Origin: Chloroflexota bacterium
GTDB taxonomy: Bacteria > Chloroflexota > Anaerolineae > VGOG01
Assembly: GCA_030611885.1 (NCBI GenBank)
Contig: JAUWOY010000018.1
Span: forward strand, 1-54,256
Direction of reading: 5' to 3'
DNA: 54,256 nucleotides
This document shows, piece after piece, positions 8,107 through 16,412 of the stretch; position 1 is the stretch's first letter, and each line of letters begins with the position of its first letter. The position numbers and the translations under genes were made by a program. The notes beneath the pieces are model-generated. The model ran no database searches. It was not told where the DNA came from and saw only the letters and a list, made by a program, of their open reading frames with translations.

Positions 8107-9326
8107 TTAAGTTGCTTCACTTCGCTGATCTCCACCTGGGGGTGGAAAACTACGGGCGGCTGGACCCCGCCACGGGGCTCAGCACCCGCCTGATGGACTT
8201 TCTGCGCGTCTACGACCAGGTGGTGGATTACGCGCTGGAAAACGACGTCAGCCTGGTGGTCTTCGCTGGCGATGCCTACAAGACCCGCGATCCCAGCCCC
8301 ACTTATCAACGGGAATTCGCCCGGCGCATCCAGCGCCTCTCAGCGGCGGGTATCCCCACCGTGCTGGTAGCGGGTAACCACGACACGCCCAGTGCGATAG
8401 GCCGAGCCATCACGGTGGAGATCTTCGCCACCCTGGAGGTAGAAAACGTCTACGTAGCCAAGAAGCCGGAGGTCATCAACATTGAGACCAAAGACGGCCC
8501 CGTGCAGATCGTGGCCTTGCCCTGGGTCACTCGCAGCGCACTGCTGGCCCGCGACGAGTATAAGAACAAAAACCTGGAGGAAATCAACCAGCTCATCTTG
8601 GACAGGATAACCAACATCGTCGAGGGGGACGATGGCTTGATCAGTCAACTGGATCCGGCTGTGCCCACGATCTTGGCCGCCCACGCCACGGTCCAGGGAG
8701 CAAAATACGGCTCGGAGCGGAGCGTGATGCTGGGCCAGGAGGTGATCCTGCCCCCCAGCCTGGCCAAGAATCCGGCCTTCGACTACGTAGCCCTGGGCCA
8801 CATCCACAAACACCAGGTCTTGAACGAGGAGCCTCCCGTGATCTACAGCGGCAGCATCGAGCGCATTGATTTCGGCGAGGAACGGGAGGATAAGGGCTTC
8901 GTGGTGGCCGAGGTGGAGCGAGGGCGAGCCACCTGGCAGTTCGTGAAAACCGACGCCCGCCCGTTCGTCACCATCAAGGTGGATGTCCAGAGCGACGATC
9001 CCACCGCCGAGATACTGGAGGCCATCGCCGCCCGCGACATTGAGGACGCCGTGGTGCGGCTCATCATCCACACGACCGCCGAAAAGGAGCCCCTCATCAA
9101 CGAGGGCGAAATTCGCCGCGCCCTGGCGGGGGCCTTTCACGTCGCGGCCATCGTCAAGGACGTGGAGCGCAAGGTGCGGCTGCGCCTGGGCGATCAGCCC
9201 ATCGAAGAGATGACGCCCCGCCAAATGCTGGAGCGATATTTTCAGGTGAAGCAGACGCCTCCCGAACGCACCAAATTGCTCTTGGAGCACGCCGAGGATA
9301 TATTTCGAGAGCTACAAGAGGGATGA
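8103..9326 (+). CDS. sbcD: SbcD/Mre11-family DNA exonuclease
   Basis: A 407-residue calcineurin-like phosphoesterase. The metal-binding motifs are present in order: FADLHLG (Asp 9, His 11), FAGDAYKTRDP, VAGNHDTP and LGHIHKH. The C-terminal capping region matches SbcD length. The start is TTG at 8103, overlapping the preceding stop, with GGGAGG 7 nt upstream. SbcD normally pairs with the SbcC/Rad50 ATPase to process blocked DNA ends, but no sbcC follows; the next gene is unrelated. The HerA-NurA pair on the other strand is 3 kb away. Confidence 0.88.
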   Translation: MIKLLHFADLHLGVENYGRLDPATGLSTRLMDFLRVYDQVVDYALENDVSLVVFAGDAYKTRDPSPTYQREFARRIQRLSAAGIPTVLVAGNHDTPSAIGRAITVEIFATLEVENVYVAKKPEVINIETKDGPVQIVALPWVTRSALLARDEYKNKNLEEINQLILDRITNIVEGDDGLISQLDPAVPTILAAHATVQGAKYGSERSVMLGQEVILPPSLAKNPAFDYVALGHIHKHQVLNEEPPVIYSGSIERIDFGEEREDKGFVVAEVERGRATWQFVKTDARPFVTIKVDVQSDDPTAEILEAIAARDIEDAVVRLIIHTTAEKEPLINEGEIRRALAGAFHVAAIVKDVERKVRLRLGDQPIEEMTPRQMLERYFQVKQTPPERTKLLLEHAEDIFRELQEG

Positions 9327-9350
9327 AGTTCAAAGTTCGAAGTTCAAGGA

Positions 9351-9426
9351 GGACACAGATTTGCACAGATGGACACAGATGAAAAGGGGGAAATCTGCGA
9401 AAATCTGTGTTAATCCGTGTCCCATC
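9351..9426. repeat. Palindromic CACAGAT-word repeat
   Basis: The left half repeats GGACACAGAT and TGCACAGAT; the right half carries ATCTGCG, ATCTGTG and CCGTGTCC, the reverse complements. It lies between sbcD and the next gene. Confidence 0.75.
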
Positions 9427-9457
9427 TTTGTTCAAAGTTCAAAATGGAGGGCCAACT

Positions 9458-11608
9458 ATGAGTCCAAAAGTAGGAACCGTCATGGGTAAGTTCAGCCTCG
9501 TCGCTGGAGCCAAGCAGGAACGGGTCACGAACGTGGCCGCGGTTAAACCGGCTCGTGCTATCTTCCAGAAACGTAAAAAGGAGAGCCTGTACTTAATACT
9601 TGAGGTGACAGGCGATCCCGTGGGACGGGACGCGATTTATCGCGGGCTGATCAGGATCATTGGCGAAGAGTACTTTCAGGCCTCAGGCAGCGTCACGGCG
9701 AAGCTGCGCCAGGCCATAGGAGCCGCTAACTCTTTTCTATTGCAGGAGAATCTCAAATCGCTTCCCCACGAACAACGCGCCGGGGGCGTCACCTGCATCG
9801 TGCTCAGGGAGGGAACCGTCTACGTCGCCCAGGCAGGCCCGACTGCGGCGTACGTGTCCTATCAAGGGAAGTTGACGTGCTTCCCAGAAAGCGAGTTGAC
9901 TGCCGAAGAGGCAGCACCCCTGGGCTTTAAGAGAGGGCTAGCAGTCCGCTTTTACCGTAGCAAAGTGGGGCTTGGCGACGTCATCCTCCTGACCAGCGGC
10001 TCCCTGGCTCAGCAAGCCAGTCCAGAACAGATTGCCCAGGCCGTGGTGGGGAAAGACGTAGGCCCGGCCCTGGCTAATCTGGAAGAGTTGGCTGGCGAGG
10101 GAGACACCTCTGTCATGCTCATCCGAGTTGCCCCAGTGGAGGAAAAGCCCAGAGTCAGCCACGAAGCTGTCGTGAAGCGGTCAGTCAGGCCCAGAGTCAA
10201 ACGTGAAGCTGTCGTGAGGCGGCCAGTCGAGCCCAGAGTCAAGCGCGAAGCTGTCGTGAAGCGGCCAGTTAAGCCCAAGGTCAAAGAGGCACTAAAGGAG
10301 CGACTACCCCGTCCCGATTGGGATAGCCTGAAGAGCAGAATGTCGTCAGCCTGGAGAGGAGCAGGCGACTTCCTGAGAAGGCTCCTGCCCGAGGCACCGT
10401 CTCCCAGCGAGCGTGTCCCACGGCCACGCCGGCCTTATCGGCCAGTCAGGAAGGGCAGAAACCTCTGGATGGGCATCGCCATCGCCATCCCCGTCATCGT
10501 CGTCATCCTGGTGATCGTCGTCTATTGGCGGCAGGCGCTAGACAGGCAAGCTCGCTTTGAAGAGCTTATAGCCCAGGCTCAGCAGCAGATGGAGCTGGTC
10601 GGACAGGTAGATGAAGCCACAGCGAGGGGCCATTTGCAAGAAGCCCTCGGCTACCTGGCCGAAGCCGAGACGCTGGGGACTGGTGATCCTCAGGTGGATG
10701 GACTGCAGGAACAGGCTGATAACAAACTGAAAGAGATTGATAGAGTGATCAAGCTCGATTGGATAGTCCCCCTATGGGAGTACGGCGAGCCAGGCAGCGA
10801 TCCCGGCCGGATGATAATCGCCAACGACATTGACGTCTACGTCCTGGACAAGGCCCTCGATCGAGTCTACAAGCACCTCCTCGACGAGACCATGCGGGCG
10901 CTGCAGGAGCTGGACGTTGACCCAGTGCTCCTGCGCAAGGGTGATCAGCGGGACCCCATCGTGGTGGGTGAGCTGGTGGACATGGTCTGGGCGGAGACCG
11001 AAGGCGGGCGGCTGGAGAGCAACCTCCTCGTGCTGGAGAGTGGAGGTTCGCTGCTGGAATATGATCCTGAGAAGGGCATAGGTGTGCTGCCCGTCGGCGG
11101 AAGCGACAGGTGGATCCAACCACAAGTAGCGCGAAGTTACGAAGGCGACTTCTATCTGCTGGATTCGAGCTTGAACCAGATCCTACGCTACGAACCCGAT
11201 TACGGCAGCTTGCCTGAGGATTACTTCCCCATCCCTGGAGAGGTAGACCTGGCGGGGGTAGTGGACATGGCCCTGGACAGCCAGGTCTACGTCCTCTACG
11301 CCGATGGGCGGATCCTGAAGTTCGACGATGGCCAGCCGGCGCCCTTCGAGATAACGGGACTCTACGAGCCACTGCAAAATCCCACCGCCCTCTTCACCAG
11401 CGAAGAGGCGGAGTTCCTCTACATAGCCGACGCGGGCAACAACCGCATCGTGCAGCTCACAAAAGAGGGGCGCTTCCTACAGCAGTTCCAAGCTGGCCAA
11501 GGTGAGGCCTTCGATCAACTGAAGGGCCTCTTTGCGAGTGAAACGTATCAACTGCTCTACTTCGTCAGCGGCAACAAACTTTATGTAACCAACATCCCTG
11601 CGGAGTAG
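9458..11608 (+). CDS. Membrane PP2C-like/beta-propeller protein
   Basis: A 716-residue protein from the ATG at 9458 (TGGAGG upstream). Residues about 1-220 resemble the PP2C phosphatase fold (GGVTCIVLREGTVYVAQAG, GLGDVILLTSGSL, GEGDTSVMLIRV) but lack the usual DGMGG and other metal aspartates, so it may be a sensor rather than an enzyme. Residues about 230-280 hold four near-identical 14-residue basic repeats. A transmembrane helix (MGIAIAIPVIVVILVIVV) sits near 345-365, then a helical spacer and an NHL/propeller-like C-terminus (IADAGNNRIVQLTKEGRFL). Topology suggests a cytoplasmic sensor joined to an outer propeller. The role is unknown; it precedes an LCP cell-wall gene. Confidence 0.6.
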   Translation: MSPKVGTVMGKFSLVAGAKQERVTNVAAVKPARAIFQKRKKESLYLILEVTGDPVGRDAIYRGLIRIIGEEYFQASGSVTAKLRQAIGAANSFLLQENLKSLPHEQRAGGVTCIVLREGTVYVAQAGPTAAYVSYQGKLTCFPESELTAEEAAPLGFKRGLAVRFYRSKVGLGDVILLTSGSLAQQASPEQIAQAVVGKDVGPALANLEELAGEGDTSVMLIRVAPVEEKPRVSHEAVVKRSVRPRVKREAVVRRPVEPRVKREAVVKRPVKPKVKEALKERLPRPDWDSLKSRMSSAWRGAGDFLRRLLPEAPSPSERVPRPRRPYRPVRKGRNLWMGIAIAIPVIVVILVIVVYWRQALDRQARFEELIAQAQQQMELVGQVDEATARGHLQEALGYLAEAETLGTGDPQVDGLQEQADNKLKEIDRVIKLDWIVPLWEYGEPGSDPGRMIIANDIDVYVLDKALDRVYKHLLDETMRALQELDVDPVLLRKGDQRDPIVVGELVDMVWAETEGGRLESNLLVLESGGSLLEYDPEKGIGVLPVGGSDRWIQPQVARSYEGDFYLLDSSLNQILRYEPDYGSLPEDYFPIPGEVDLAGVVDMALDSQVYVLYADGRILKFDDGQPAPFEITGLYEPLQNPTALFTSEEAEFLYIADAGNNRIVQLTKEGRFLQQFQAGQGEAFDQLKGLFASETYQLLYFVSGNKLYVTNIPAE
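10145..10285 (+). repeat. 42-bp in-frame tandem repeat
   Basis: The DNA encoding the basic linker of the preceding protein repeats about three and a half times with a 42-bp period, giving units of the type PRVKREAVVKRPV. The copies differ by a few bases each, so they are recent but diverging. Confidence 0.8.
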
Positions 11609-11615
11609 GAGCTTT

Positions 11616-11644
11616 TTGCCCTGTCGGGGGAAATGTGCTATAAT
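11616..11644 (+). promoter_or_regulatory. Sigma-70-type promoter for LCP gene
   Basis: TTGCCC (11616-11621) and a perfect TATAAT (11639-11644) are spaced by 17 bp, 46 nt upstream of the LCP start codon, in the short gap after the propeller gene. Confidence 0.7.
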
Positions 11645-11690
11645 AAACGCCAAGTTTTGACAGCGCTTTTGCTTCACCTGGAGGCAATAC

Positions 11691-13082
11691 ATGAGCCGTA
11701 CATCGAGAAACCGCCCTTCTTCTCGGTCCAGGCTATTACGTGGTGTGCTCGCCGTGATCCTCATAATAGTCGGGTTACCCCTACTCTGGGCCACTATCTC
11801 CACCGGTCGTAGCTTTTATGTCGCCGTAAGAGAGTCTGTAGCACATTCTCAGCTTCCCTCCCTCCCCAGTGTGAACTTGCTCCCCATCCCCGGCCAACAA
11901 GAGAGAAAAAGCAATATCAGCACCCCCGACTGGCAGAAAAAAGAGCGAGTGAACATCCTCCTCCTAGGCATTGACCAGAGAGAGGACCAGCATGGCCCCT
12001 GGCGCACCGACACCATGATCGTGCTGACCCTCGACCCTGAGAACAACATGGCGGGTATACTCTCCATCCCTCGCGACTTGTGGGTGTCCATCCCCGGCTA
12101 TAGCGCGAATCGCATTAACACCGCCCATTACACCGGCGACCTGAAGAAATACCCAGGTGGCGGGCCTGCCCTGGCTATCAAAACGGTGCAGCGTAACCTG
12201 GCCATCCCCATCCACTACTACGTCCGCGTCAATTTCAGCGGCTTCGTGGAGGCCATAGACACCATAGGCGGGATAGACATCTACGTGGAAAAAGAGATTG
12301 ACGATCCCCTGTACCCTGATAACGCTTACGGCTACGATCCCCTCTATATCCCGGCCGGCCTTCAACACATGGACGGAGAGCTCGCTCTCAAATACGCTCG
12401 CACCCGTCACGGCGGCAGCGACTTCGACCGGCTCCGGCGCCAGCAACAGGTCATCATGGCTGTGCGCGACAAGGTTCTGCGCTTTGAGCTTTTGCCCCAA
12501 TTGCTGCCCAAATTGCCCGAACTGCTGAAGACCGTGGGCGATGCAGTGCAGACAGACCTCCAGTTCGACGAGATGCGCAACCTGGTCCAATTGGCTAGCC
12601 AGATAGATGACGAACACATCAAAACCGCCGTCATTGATAGCTCCATGACCGAGCCTACCACCAGGTACAACGGGGCCCAGGTTCTGATCCCCATCCCGGA
12701 TGAGATACGCACCGTGGTGGACGAGATTTTCGCCGCCCCCGCGCAGACAGCCGAGGAAGAGACTGAGGATAAAGACAAGCTGGCCGCGGAAGGGGCGAAA
12801 ATCATCGTTCACAACGGCTCCGCCGTTGGCAATGTGGCCGCCCAGACGAGTGCTCTTCTGAAAGAACATGGCCTCCAGGTGGTGGAATTCGGCAACGCCG
12901 AACGTTTCGACTACTCTACCACCATTATCGTGAACTACACCGGCAAGGACTACACCGTCCAATACCTGGCTCGGTTGCTCAATATTCCGCAGAACAACAT
13001 CCAGCCGTTTACCGGCTCGTATAGCGAGATTGACATCCGCCTCATCATCGGAGCAGACTTTCAACTGCCGACCGCGCCCTAG
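11691..13082 (+). CDS. LytR-CpsA-Psr (LCP) family protein
   Basis: A 463-residue protein starting at an ATG with CTGGAGG upstream. An N-terminal membrane anchor lies near residues 17-37. The LCP catalytic domain (about 80-260) shows NILLLGID, RTDTMIVLTL, SIPRDLWV, RINTAH and the YARTRH...DFDRLRRQQQV stretch whose arginines bind the polyprenyl-phosphate substrate. A LytR C-terminal domain is near 365-455. LCP proteins attach glycopolymers to peptidoglycan or other acceptors outside the membrane. It has its own promoter; what it attaches cannot be told from context. Confidence 0.9.
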   Translation: MSRTSRNRPSSRSRLLRGVLAVILIIVGLPLLWATISTGRSFYVAVRESVAHSQLPSLPSVNLLPIPGQQERKSNISTPDWQKKERVNILLLGIDQREDQHGPWRTDTMIVLTLDPENNMAGILSIPRDLWVSIPGYSANRINTAHYTGDLKKYPGGGPALAIKTVQRNLAIPIHYYVRVNFSGFVEAIDTIGGIDIYVEKEIDDPLYPDNAYGYDPLYIPAGLQHMDGELALKYARTRHGGSDFDRLRRQQQVIMAVRDKVLRFELLPQLLPKLPELLKTVGDAVQTDLQFDEMRNLVQLASQIDDEHIKTAVIDSSMTEPTTRYNGAQVLIPIPDEIRTVVDEIFAAPAQTAEEETEDKDKLAAEGAKIIVHNGSAVGNVAAQTSALLKEHGLQVVEFGNAERFDYSTTIIVNYTGKDYTVQYLARLLNIPQNNIQPFTGSYSEIDIRLIIGADFQLPTAP

Positions 13083-13089
13083 CGAGGAC

Positions 13090-13139
13090 TTCGGCTGAGG
13101 CTTCGACGGTGAGCTCAGCCGAACCGCTCGGTCGAAGCC
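13090..13139. repeat. REP-like interleaved hairpins
   Basis: Two perfect stems overlap: TTCGGCTGAG (13090-13099) with CTCAGCCGAA (13114-13123), and GGCTTCGAC (13099-13107) with GTCGAAGCC (13131-13139). They cannot form in simple nested fashion and would give either one hairpin or a pseudoknot. There is no T-run, so it is not a clear terminator for the LCP gene. Confidence 0.6.
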
Positions 13140-13173
13140 CTTCTGATCATCGAAAAATTTAAGGTAAGTAAAC

Positions 13174-13202
13174 TTGCCAAATATCGAGATTTATGATATA
13201 AT
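13174..13202 (+). promoter_or_regulatory. Sigma-70-type promoter of riboswitch RNA
   Basis: TTGCCA (13174-13179) and a perfect TATAAT (13197-13202) are 17 bp apart. Transcription would start about 30 nt before the riboswitch P1 stem. Confidence 0.75.
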
Positions 13203-13242
13203 TATAGCAACTAAATAGTAACCAGCTAAATCAAAAGGAACG

Positions 13243-13338
13243 TCCGCCGATACTGGCTAACCTCCCGAAAGGGAGGGGCGCAAAACTACGGGTCTAAGGC
13301 TTAAGTTTGAGCTATGACTGCCGGGTTGCCGAAGCGGA
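13243..13338 (+). promoter_or_regulatory. Class-I cyclic-di-GMP riboswitch (GEMM)
   Basis: The RNA has a closing stem TCCGC/GCGGA, then GGCTAACC, a hairpin CCTCCC-GAAA-GGGAGG with the GNRA tetraloop, the conserved GGCGCAAAACTACGGGTCTAAGG core, and the second arm ending in TGCCGGGTTGCC. These match the GEMM/c-di-GMP-I consensus. The base corresponding to G20, which contacts the ligand, is G, which predicts c-di-GMP rather than cGAMP preference. A perfect 11-bp inverted repeat (13339-13370) and a terminator follow, giving a transcriptional expression platform. The first clear downstream gene is the M16 peptidase at 13801. Confidence 0.85.
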
Positions 13339-13377
13339 TTCATTACTTACTATCCACGATAAGTAATGAAGAAGATG

Positions 13378-13416
13378 CCTGCGGCTTTCCGGTTGAATGG
13401 GGCCGCAGGTTTTTTG
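13378..13416 (+). terminator. Rho-independent terminator of riboswitch platform
   Basis: CCTGCGGC (13378-13385) pairs with GCCGCAGG (13402-13409), followed by seven T. The hairpin TTCATTACTTA/TAAGTAATGAA (13339-13370) lies between the aptamer and this terminator and could be part of the switch. Confidence 0.85.
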
Positions 13417-13800
13417 TTTGAAGCAGAGATGGCGATTGATGAAGGTTTAGAGTTTCATTACTACAAGAAGGGTGGAACCTGCCTTCCAGCGAGGATGATG
13501 GTATCATAGAGTTCCTTGTGCATGATTAGTGCAGAGGTTATCGCTACCTGGTCAAGCGGCAGACACCTGTAGGGCAGCCGTAGGGCAGCCAGAGGGCAGC
13601 CGCAAGGGAAACGTCAAGCAACGAATGGGCAGATGTGATAGAATGAGTGATGTATCAGTTCTCTACTCTTTTGACCGGGACAAAGAAGACAGGTTACACT
13701 GGAGATACCAGGACGTCGGAAGTCCACATCTGCTGGATGAGAACAGAGCGATGGTTGGAATATCGCTTTAGTTTGTCAAAATAGCAGGAGGACAGACAAG
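13417..13800 (+). other. Gene-poor leader before M16 peptidase
   Basis: This 384-nt stretch follows the riboswitch terminator. It holds a possible 26-codon ORF (13429-13509, starting MAIDEGLEFHYYKKGG) with a weak ribosome site, and a short tandem repeat of GTAGGGCAGCC-like units at 13569-13603. Otherwise I see no gene. If the riboswitch antiterminates, this would be the long 5' leader of the peptidase mRNA. Confidence 0.35.
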
Positions 13801-15096
13801 ATGTACCAAAAAACGATCCTCGATAATGGCTTGCGTATCTTGACCTCCACCATGCCGCACACCCAGTCGGTGAGCATCGCCTTCTTCATCGGCACAGGCT
13901 CCCGCTACGAATCGGACGAACAGAGCGGGGCGTCCCACTTCATCGAACACGTGCTCTTCAAAGGCACAGCGAAACGACCTACGGCCAGAGAAATCGCCAT
14001 CGCTATCGAACAAACCGGGGGCATCTTTAATGCCAGCACAGGCCAGGAAGAGAGCACCTATTGGGCCAGGGTCACTCAGCCTCACCTGGATGTCGCCATT
14101 GACGTGCTGGCGGACATGCTCTGTCACGCCAGGTTCGAACCAGCGGAGATTGATAAAGAGCGAGACGTGATCGCCAGAGAAATCAACCTGACCCTGGACA
14201 CACCAGATGATCTGGTCCATCTCCTGAACAATCAGTTGGTCTGGCCCAATCACCCCCTGGGGCGCGACGTCGCTGGCAGCAAAGAGAGCATCGCCAGCCT
14301 GGACCGGGACAAGCTGCTGGCTTACATGAAGAACCACTATCTGCCGAATAACACCGTGGTCAGCGTGGCCGGCAACGTCGAGCACGAAGCAGTAGTGAAA
14401 CAAATTGCTACCTGTCTGGGTGACTGGGCCAGGGGAGAGGTAGCCTCGTATCAGCCAGCTAAAGATGGCCAGGCTGAGCCACGGGTGCGGATTCACAATA
14501 AGAATACCAAGCAGGCCTATCTCTGTCTAAGTGTGCCGGGCCTTCCTCGTGATCACCCCGATCGCTTGAACCTGCGTCTGCTCAACACCGTGCTGGGGGG
14601 AGGCATGAGCTCCCGGCTCTTCAACGGCATCAGGGAAAAGCGAGGCTATGCCTATAGCGTTAACTCCTACATCTGTGCGTTGTATGACACTGGAGTAGCA
14701 GGGGTCTACGCTAGCGTCGCTCCAGAGCACGTTGAGGCCACCATCAAAACTGTTTTAGAGGAATTGGACAACCTCAGGCAAGAAGAGATACTGCCCGAAG
14801 AGCTGGCAAGAGCTAAGGACTTCACTAAAGGGCAGTTGCTGCTCTTTAGTGAAGACAGCTTCAGGGTAGCTCTCTGGTTCGGCTCTCAGGAGATACTCTT
14901 TTCCGAGATCCTGACATACGGGGAAGCAATAGAGGAAATCGAGGCCATAACCACAGCCGATATTCAGAGGGTAGCGCAGACGCTTTTCTTGAAGGAGAAG
15001 CTGAATCTGGCTGTGGTAGGCCCCTTCAAAAGAGATAACGGATTCAGAGAATTGCTCGAGTCGTGGAACTATCCAAGCGGAAAACCCATGGGGTAG
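13801..15096 (+). CDS. M16-family zinc peptidase
   Basis: A 431-residue protein with the inverted zinc motif HFIEH (His 46, Glu 49, His 50) and the third ligand Glu near 127 in ERDVIAREI. The C-terminal half has the inactive-repeat features GGGMSSRLFNGIREKRGYAYSV. This length and pattern match bacterial processing-peptidase-like M16 proteins (YmxG/PqqL group). No signal peptide is seen, so action is likely cytoplasmic. The start has GCAGGAGG upstream. The nearest upstream promoter is the c-di-GMP riboswitch unit, so expression may follow c-di-GMP level. Confidence 0.9.
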   Translation: MYQKTILDNGLRILTSTMPHTQSVSIAFFIGTGSRYESDEQSGASHFIEHVLFKGTAKRPTAREIAIAIEQTGGIFNASTGQEESTYWARVTQPHLDVAIDVLADMLCHARFEPAEIDKERDVIAREINLTLDTPDDLVHLLNNQLVWPNHPLGRDVAGSKESIASLDRDKLLAYMKNHYLPNNTVVSVAGNVEHEAVVKQIATCLGDWARGEVASYQPAKDGQAEPRVRIHNKNTKQAYLCLSVPGLPRDHPDRLNLRLLNTVLGGGMSSRLFNGIREKRGYAYSVNSYICALYDTGVAGVYASVAPEHVEATIKTVLEELDNLRQEEILPEELARAKDFTKGQLLLFSEDSFRVALWFGSQEILFSEILTYGEAIEEIEAITTADIQRVAQTLFLKEKLNLAVVGPFKRDNGFRELLESWNYPSGKPMG

Positions 15097-15126
15097 TTAC
15101 GACCTGGCTTGCTGGTCTACAACGGG

Positions 15127-15158
15127 ACTGGGGTGCGCCGATAACAGCGCACCCCAGT
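15127..15158. terminator. Hairpin between convergent genes
   Basis: CTGGGGTGCGC (15128-15138) pairs perfectly with GCGCACCCCAG (15147-15157) around an 8-nt loop. It sits between the convergent M16 and ACT genes. No T-run follows on either strand, so it may be a bidirectional stop aided by Rho or only an RNA end-stabiliser. Confidence 0.5.
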
Positions 15159-15252
15159 TCGCTGTGAGAGGGTGTTTAAGGCGCGAGTAGCAGACTTGCG
15201 TCTGCACTCCTGCCTCATATATTTGCCGCGCTCTCGCCCTCGGTCTTGCCCA

Positions 15253-15726
15253 TCAGGGCATGTCAAAGGTCTGTTCGATAACCCTGACAGCTTCTGAGAC
15301 GCGCTTGGCATCAATCACACAAGAGACGGTCGAGATAGAAGTACTGATAGCCAGTATGTTTATGCCTACCGATGCCAGAGCGTTGAACATGGCGCCGGCG
15401 ATGCCCGGACGCTCACGGAAATCGGGGCCAAAGATGGAGACTATCCCCGCTTCCGGCTCGTGGATCACCTCTTTCGCCCCCAACTCAGGCTTGATCTTCT
15501 TGAGTATGGATAGAGCAGCCTCCAAGTTATCCTGGGCGACGCAGAACACCACGTGATCATTGTAATTCAGGTCTATGCACTGAACGATGAACTCGACGTT
15601 GATGCCTTCGCGGCCCAGAGCGGAGAGGATCGCACCAGCCACGCCAGGACGATCCGGAATGCCCATGACCCCCACTTTGGCCAGGTTGGAGTTTCTAATG
15701 ACGCCGCCGATTTTTACCTTTTTCAT
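15253..15726 (-). CDS. ACT-domain protein, aspartokinase-like regulatory module
   Basis: A 157-residue protein made only of two ACT domains: about 12-80 (VGVMGIPDRPGVAGAILSAL, GINVEFIVQ) and about 92-155 (VSIFGPDFRERPGIAGAMFNAL, GINILAISTSISTVSCVID). These match the C-terminal regulatory half of aspartate kinase, but no kinase domain precedes it. Stand-alone copies probably bind an amino acid and regulate a partner. GGGGGC precedes the ATG. The ligand is not known. Confidence 0.8.
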   Translation of the reverse strand: MKKVKIGGVIRNSNLAKVGVMGIPDRPGVAGAILSALGREGINVEFIVQCIDLNYNDHVVFCVAQDNLEAALSILKKIKPELGAKEVIHEPEAGIVSIFGPDFRERPGIAGAMFNALASVGINILAISTSISTVSCVIDAKRVSEAVRVIEQTFDMP

Positions 15727-15865
15727 TGGGTTGCCCCCTTTCGCTAAGATTTGGATTGCTGCATGAATACGTCGTCGTCCCTACCTTTCTTCTTTCATTC
15801 AGTTGCTAAAGTCCACGATTTCCCATAACGCCTTGACGCAGACCAAAAAAATTACAGGCCAAATT

Positions 15866-16135
15866 TTAACGACACTGTTCGATTCTAGTTGCTACGAGGC
15901 CACTTTGGTGGCTAAGGTAGGCGAGTGACTTGATTTTTTTGCCGAAAACGAGGAAATGGTGAATGTCATAACCGAGCGCTTCCAATACCTCCACCGGTAG
16001 CATAGTGTAGCTGGAGCCTGTGTCAAGTAGCAATCGAAGCACCGATGCTTGGCCATTGCTTCCCCCAACCGCTGCCCTCAACAGCAACAACCGGCTCCGT
16101 CTTTCCAAGCGATAGGTCTTCCTCCTGACGCTCAC
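15866..16135 (-). CDS. Retropepsin-like aspartyl protease, truncated
   Basis: An 89-residue protein starting at GTG 16135, overlapping the stop of the upstream reading frame. LRLLLDTGSSYTMLPVEVLEALGY holds the DTGSS catalytic motif of retroviral-type aspartyl proteases. Bacterial homologues usually run to about 130-150 residues with a second conserved strand (an HGxDFLxG-type segment); here the frame ends soon after GKKIKSLAYLSHQSG. It is therefore probably truncated or frameshifted. The upstream partner gene is also broken (16132-16359). Confidence 0.5.
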   Translation of the reverse strand: MSVRRKTYRLERRSRLLLLRAAVGGSNGQASVLRLLLDTGSSYTMLPVEVLEALGYDIHHFLVFGKKIKSLAYLSHQSGLVATRIEQCR

Positions 16136-16359
16136 AACACCACCGCCAAGTCTTCCGGGATTTCCCCGAGGTATTCTATCGCTATCCTCTTCTCTTTCAG
16201 AGACAGGAGCCGCTGGTAGATCTCATCTCTGTGCACTGAATGGGCCAGCACTTCGCCTCCAAGGACATTCAGATCATCGTCCAGGTCCTCCTAGCCGATC
16301 AGCACCCTTTCTCCTGCAAACCTATCTCTTATCTCTTGCATACTCATTACCTGACCCAT
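16132..16359 (-). pseudogene. Small conserved gene with in-frame UAG
   Basis: A 76-codon frame starts at ATG 16359 (or 16347) and runs MQEIRDRFAGERVLIG, then a UAG, then EDLDDDLNVLGGEVLAHSVHRDEIYQRL to a TGA that overlaps the protease start. The frame is intact apart from the amber codon. The sequence resembles small partner proteins that precede retropepsin-like genes in filamentous and anaerobic Chloroflexota (inference from memory). Both members of the pair appear to be decaying. Confidence 0.55.
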
Positions 16360-16412
16360 ATTCTTACCCCTCTCGCCGCAGTTCCTTCACCCCGTGCGGA
16401 ATTATTGCCCCT

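Noticed and set aside
13461-13476. AGGGTGGAACC, resembling the T-box antiterminator core
   Set aside because: No specifier stem, no following terminator and no aminoacyl-tRNA or amino-acid gene downstream.
13529-13771. 80-codon frame before the M16 gene
   Set aside because: No ribosome site, its start lies in a tandem repeat and no family resemblance is seen.
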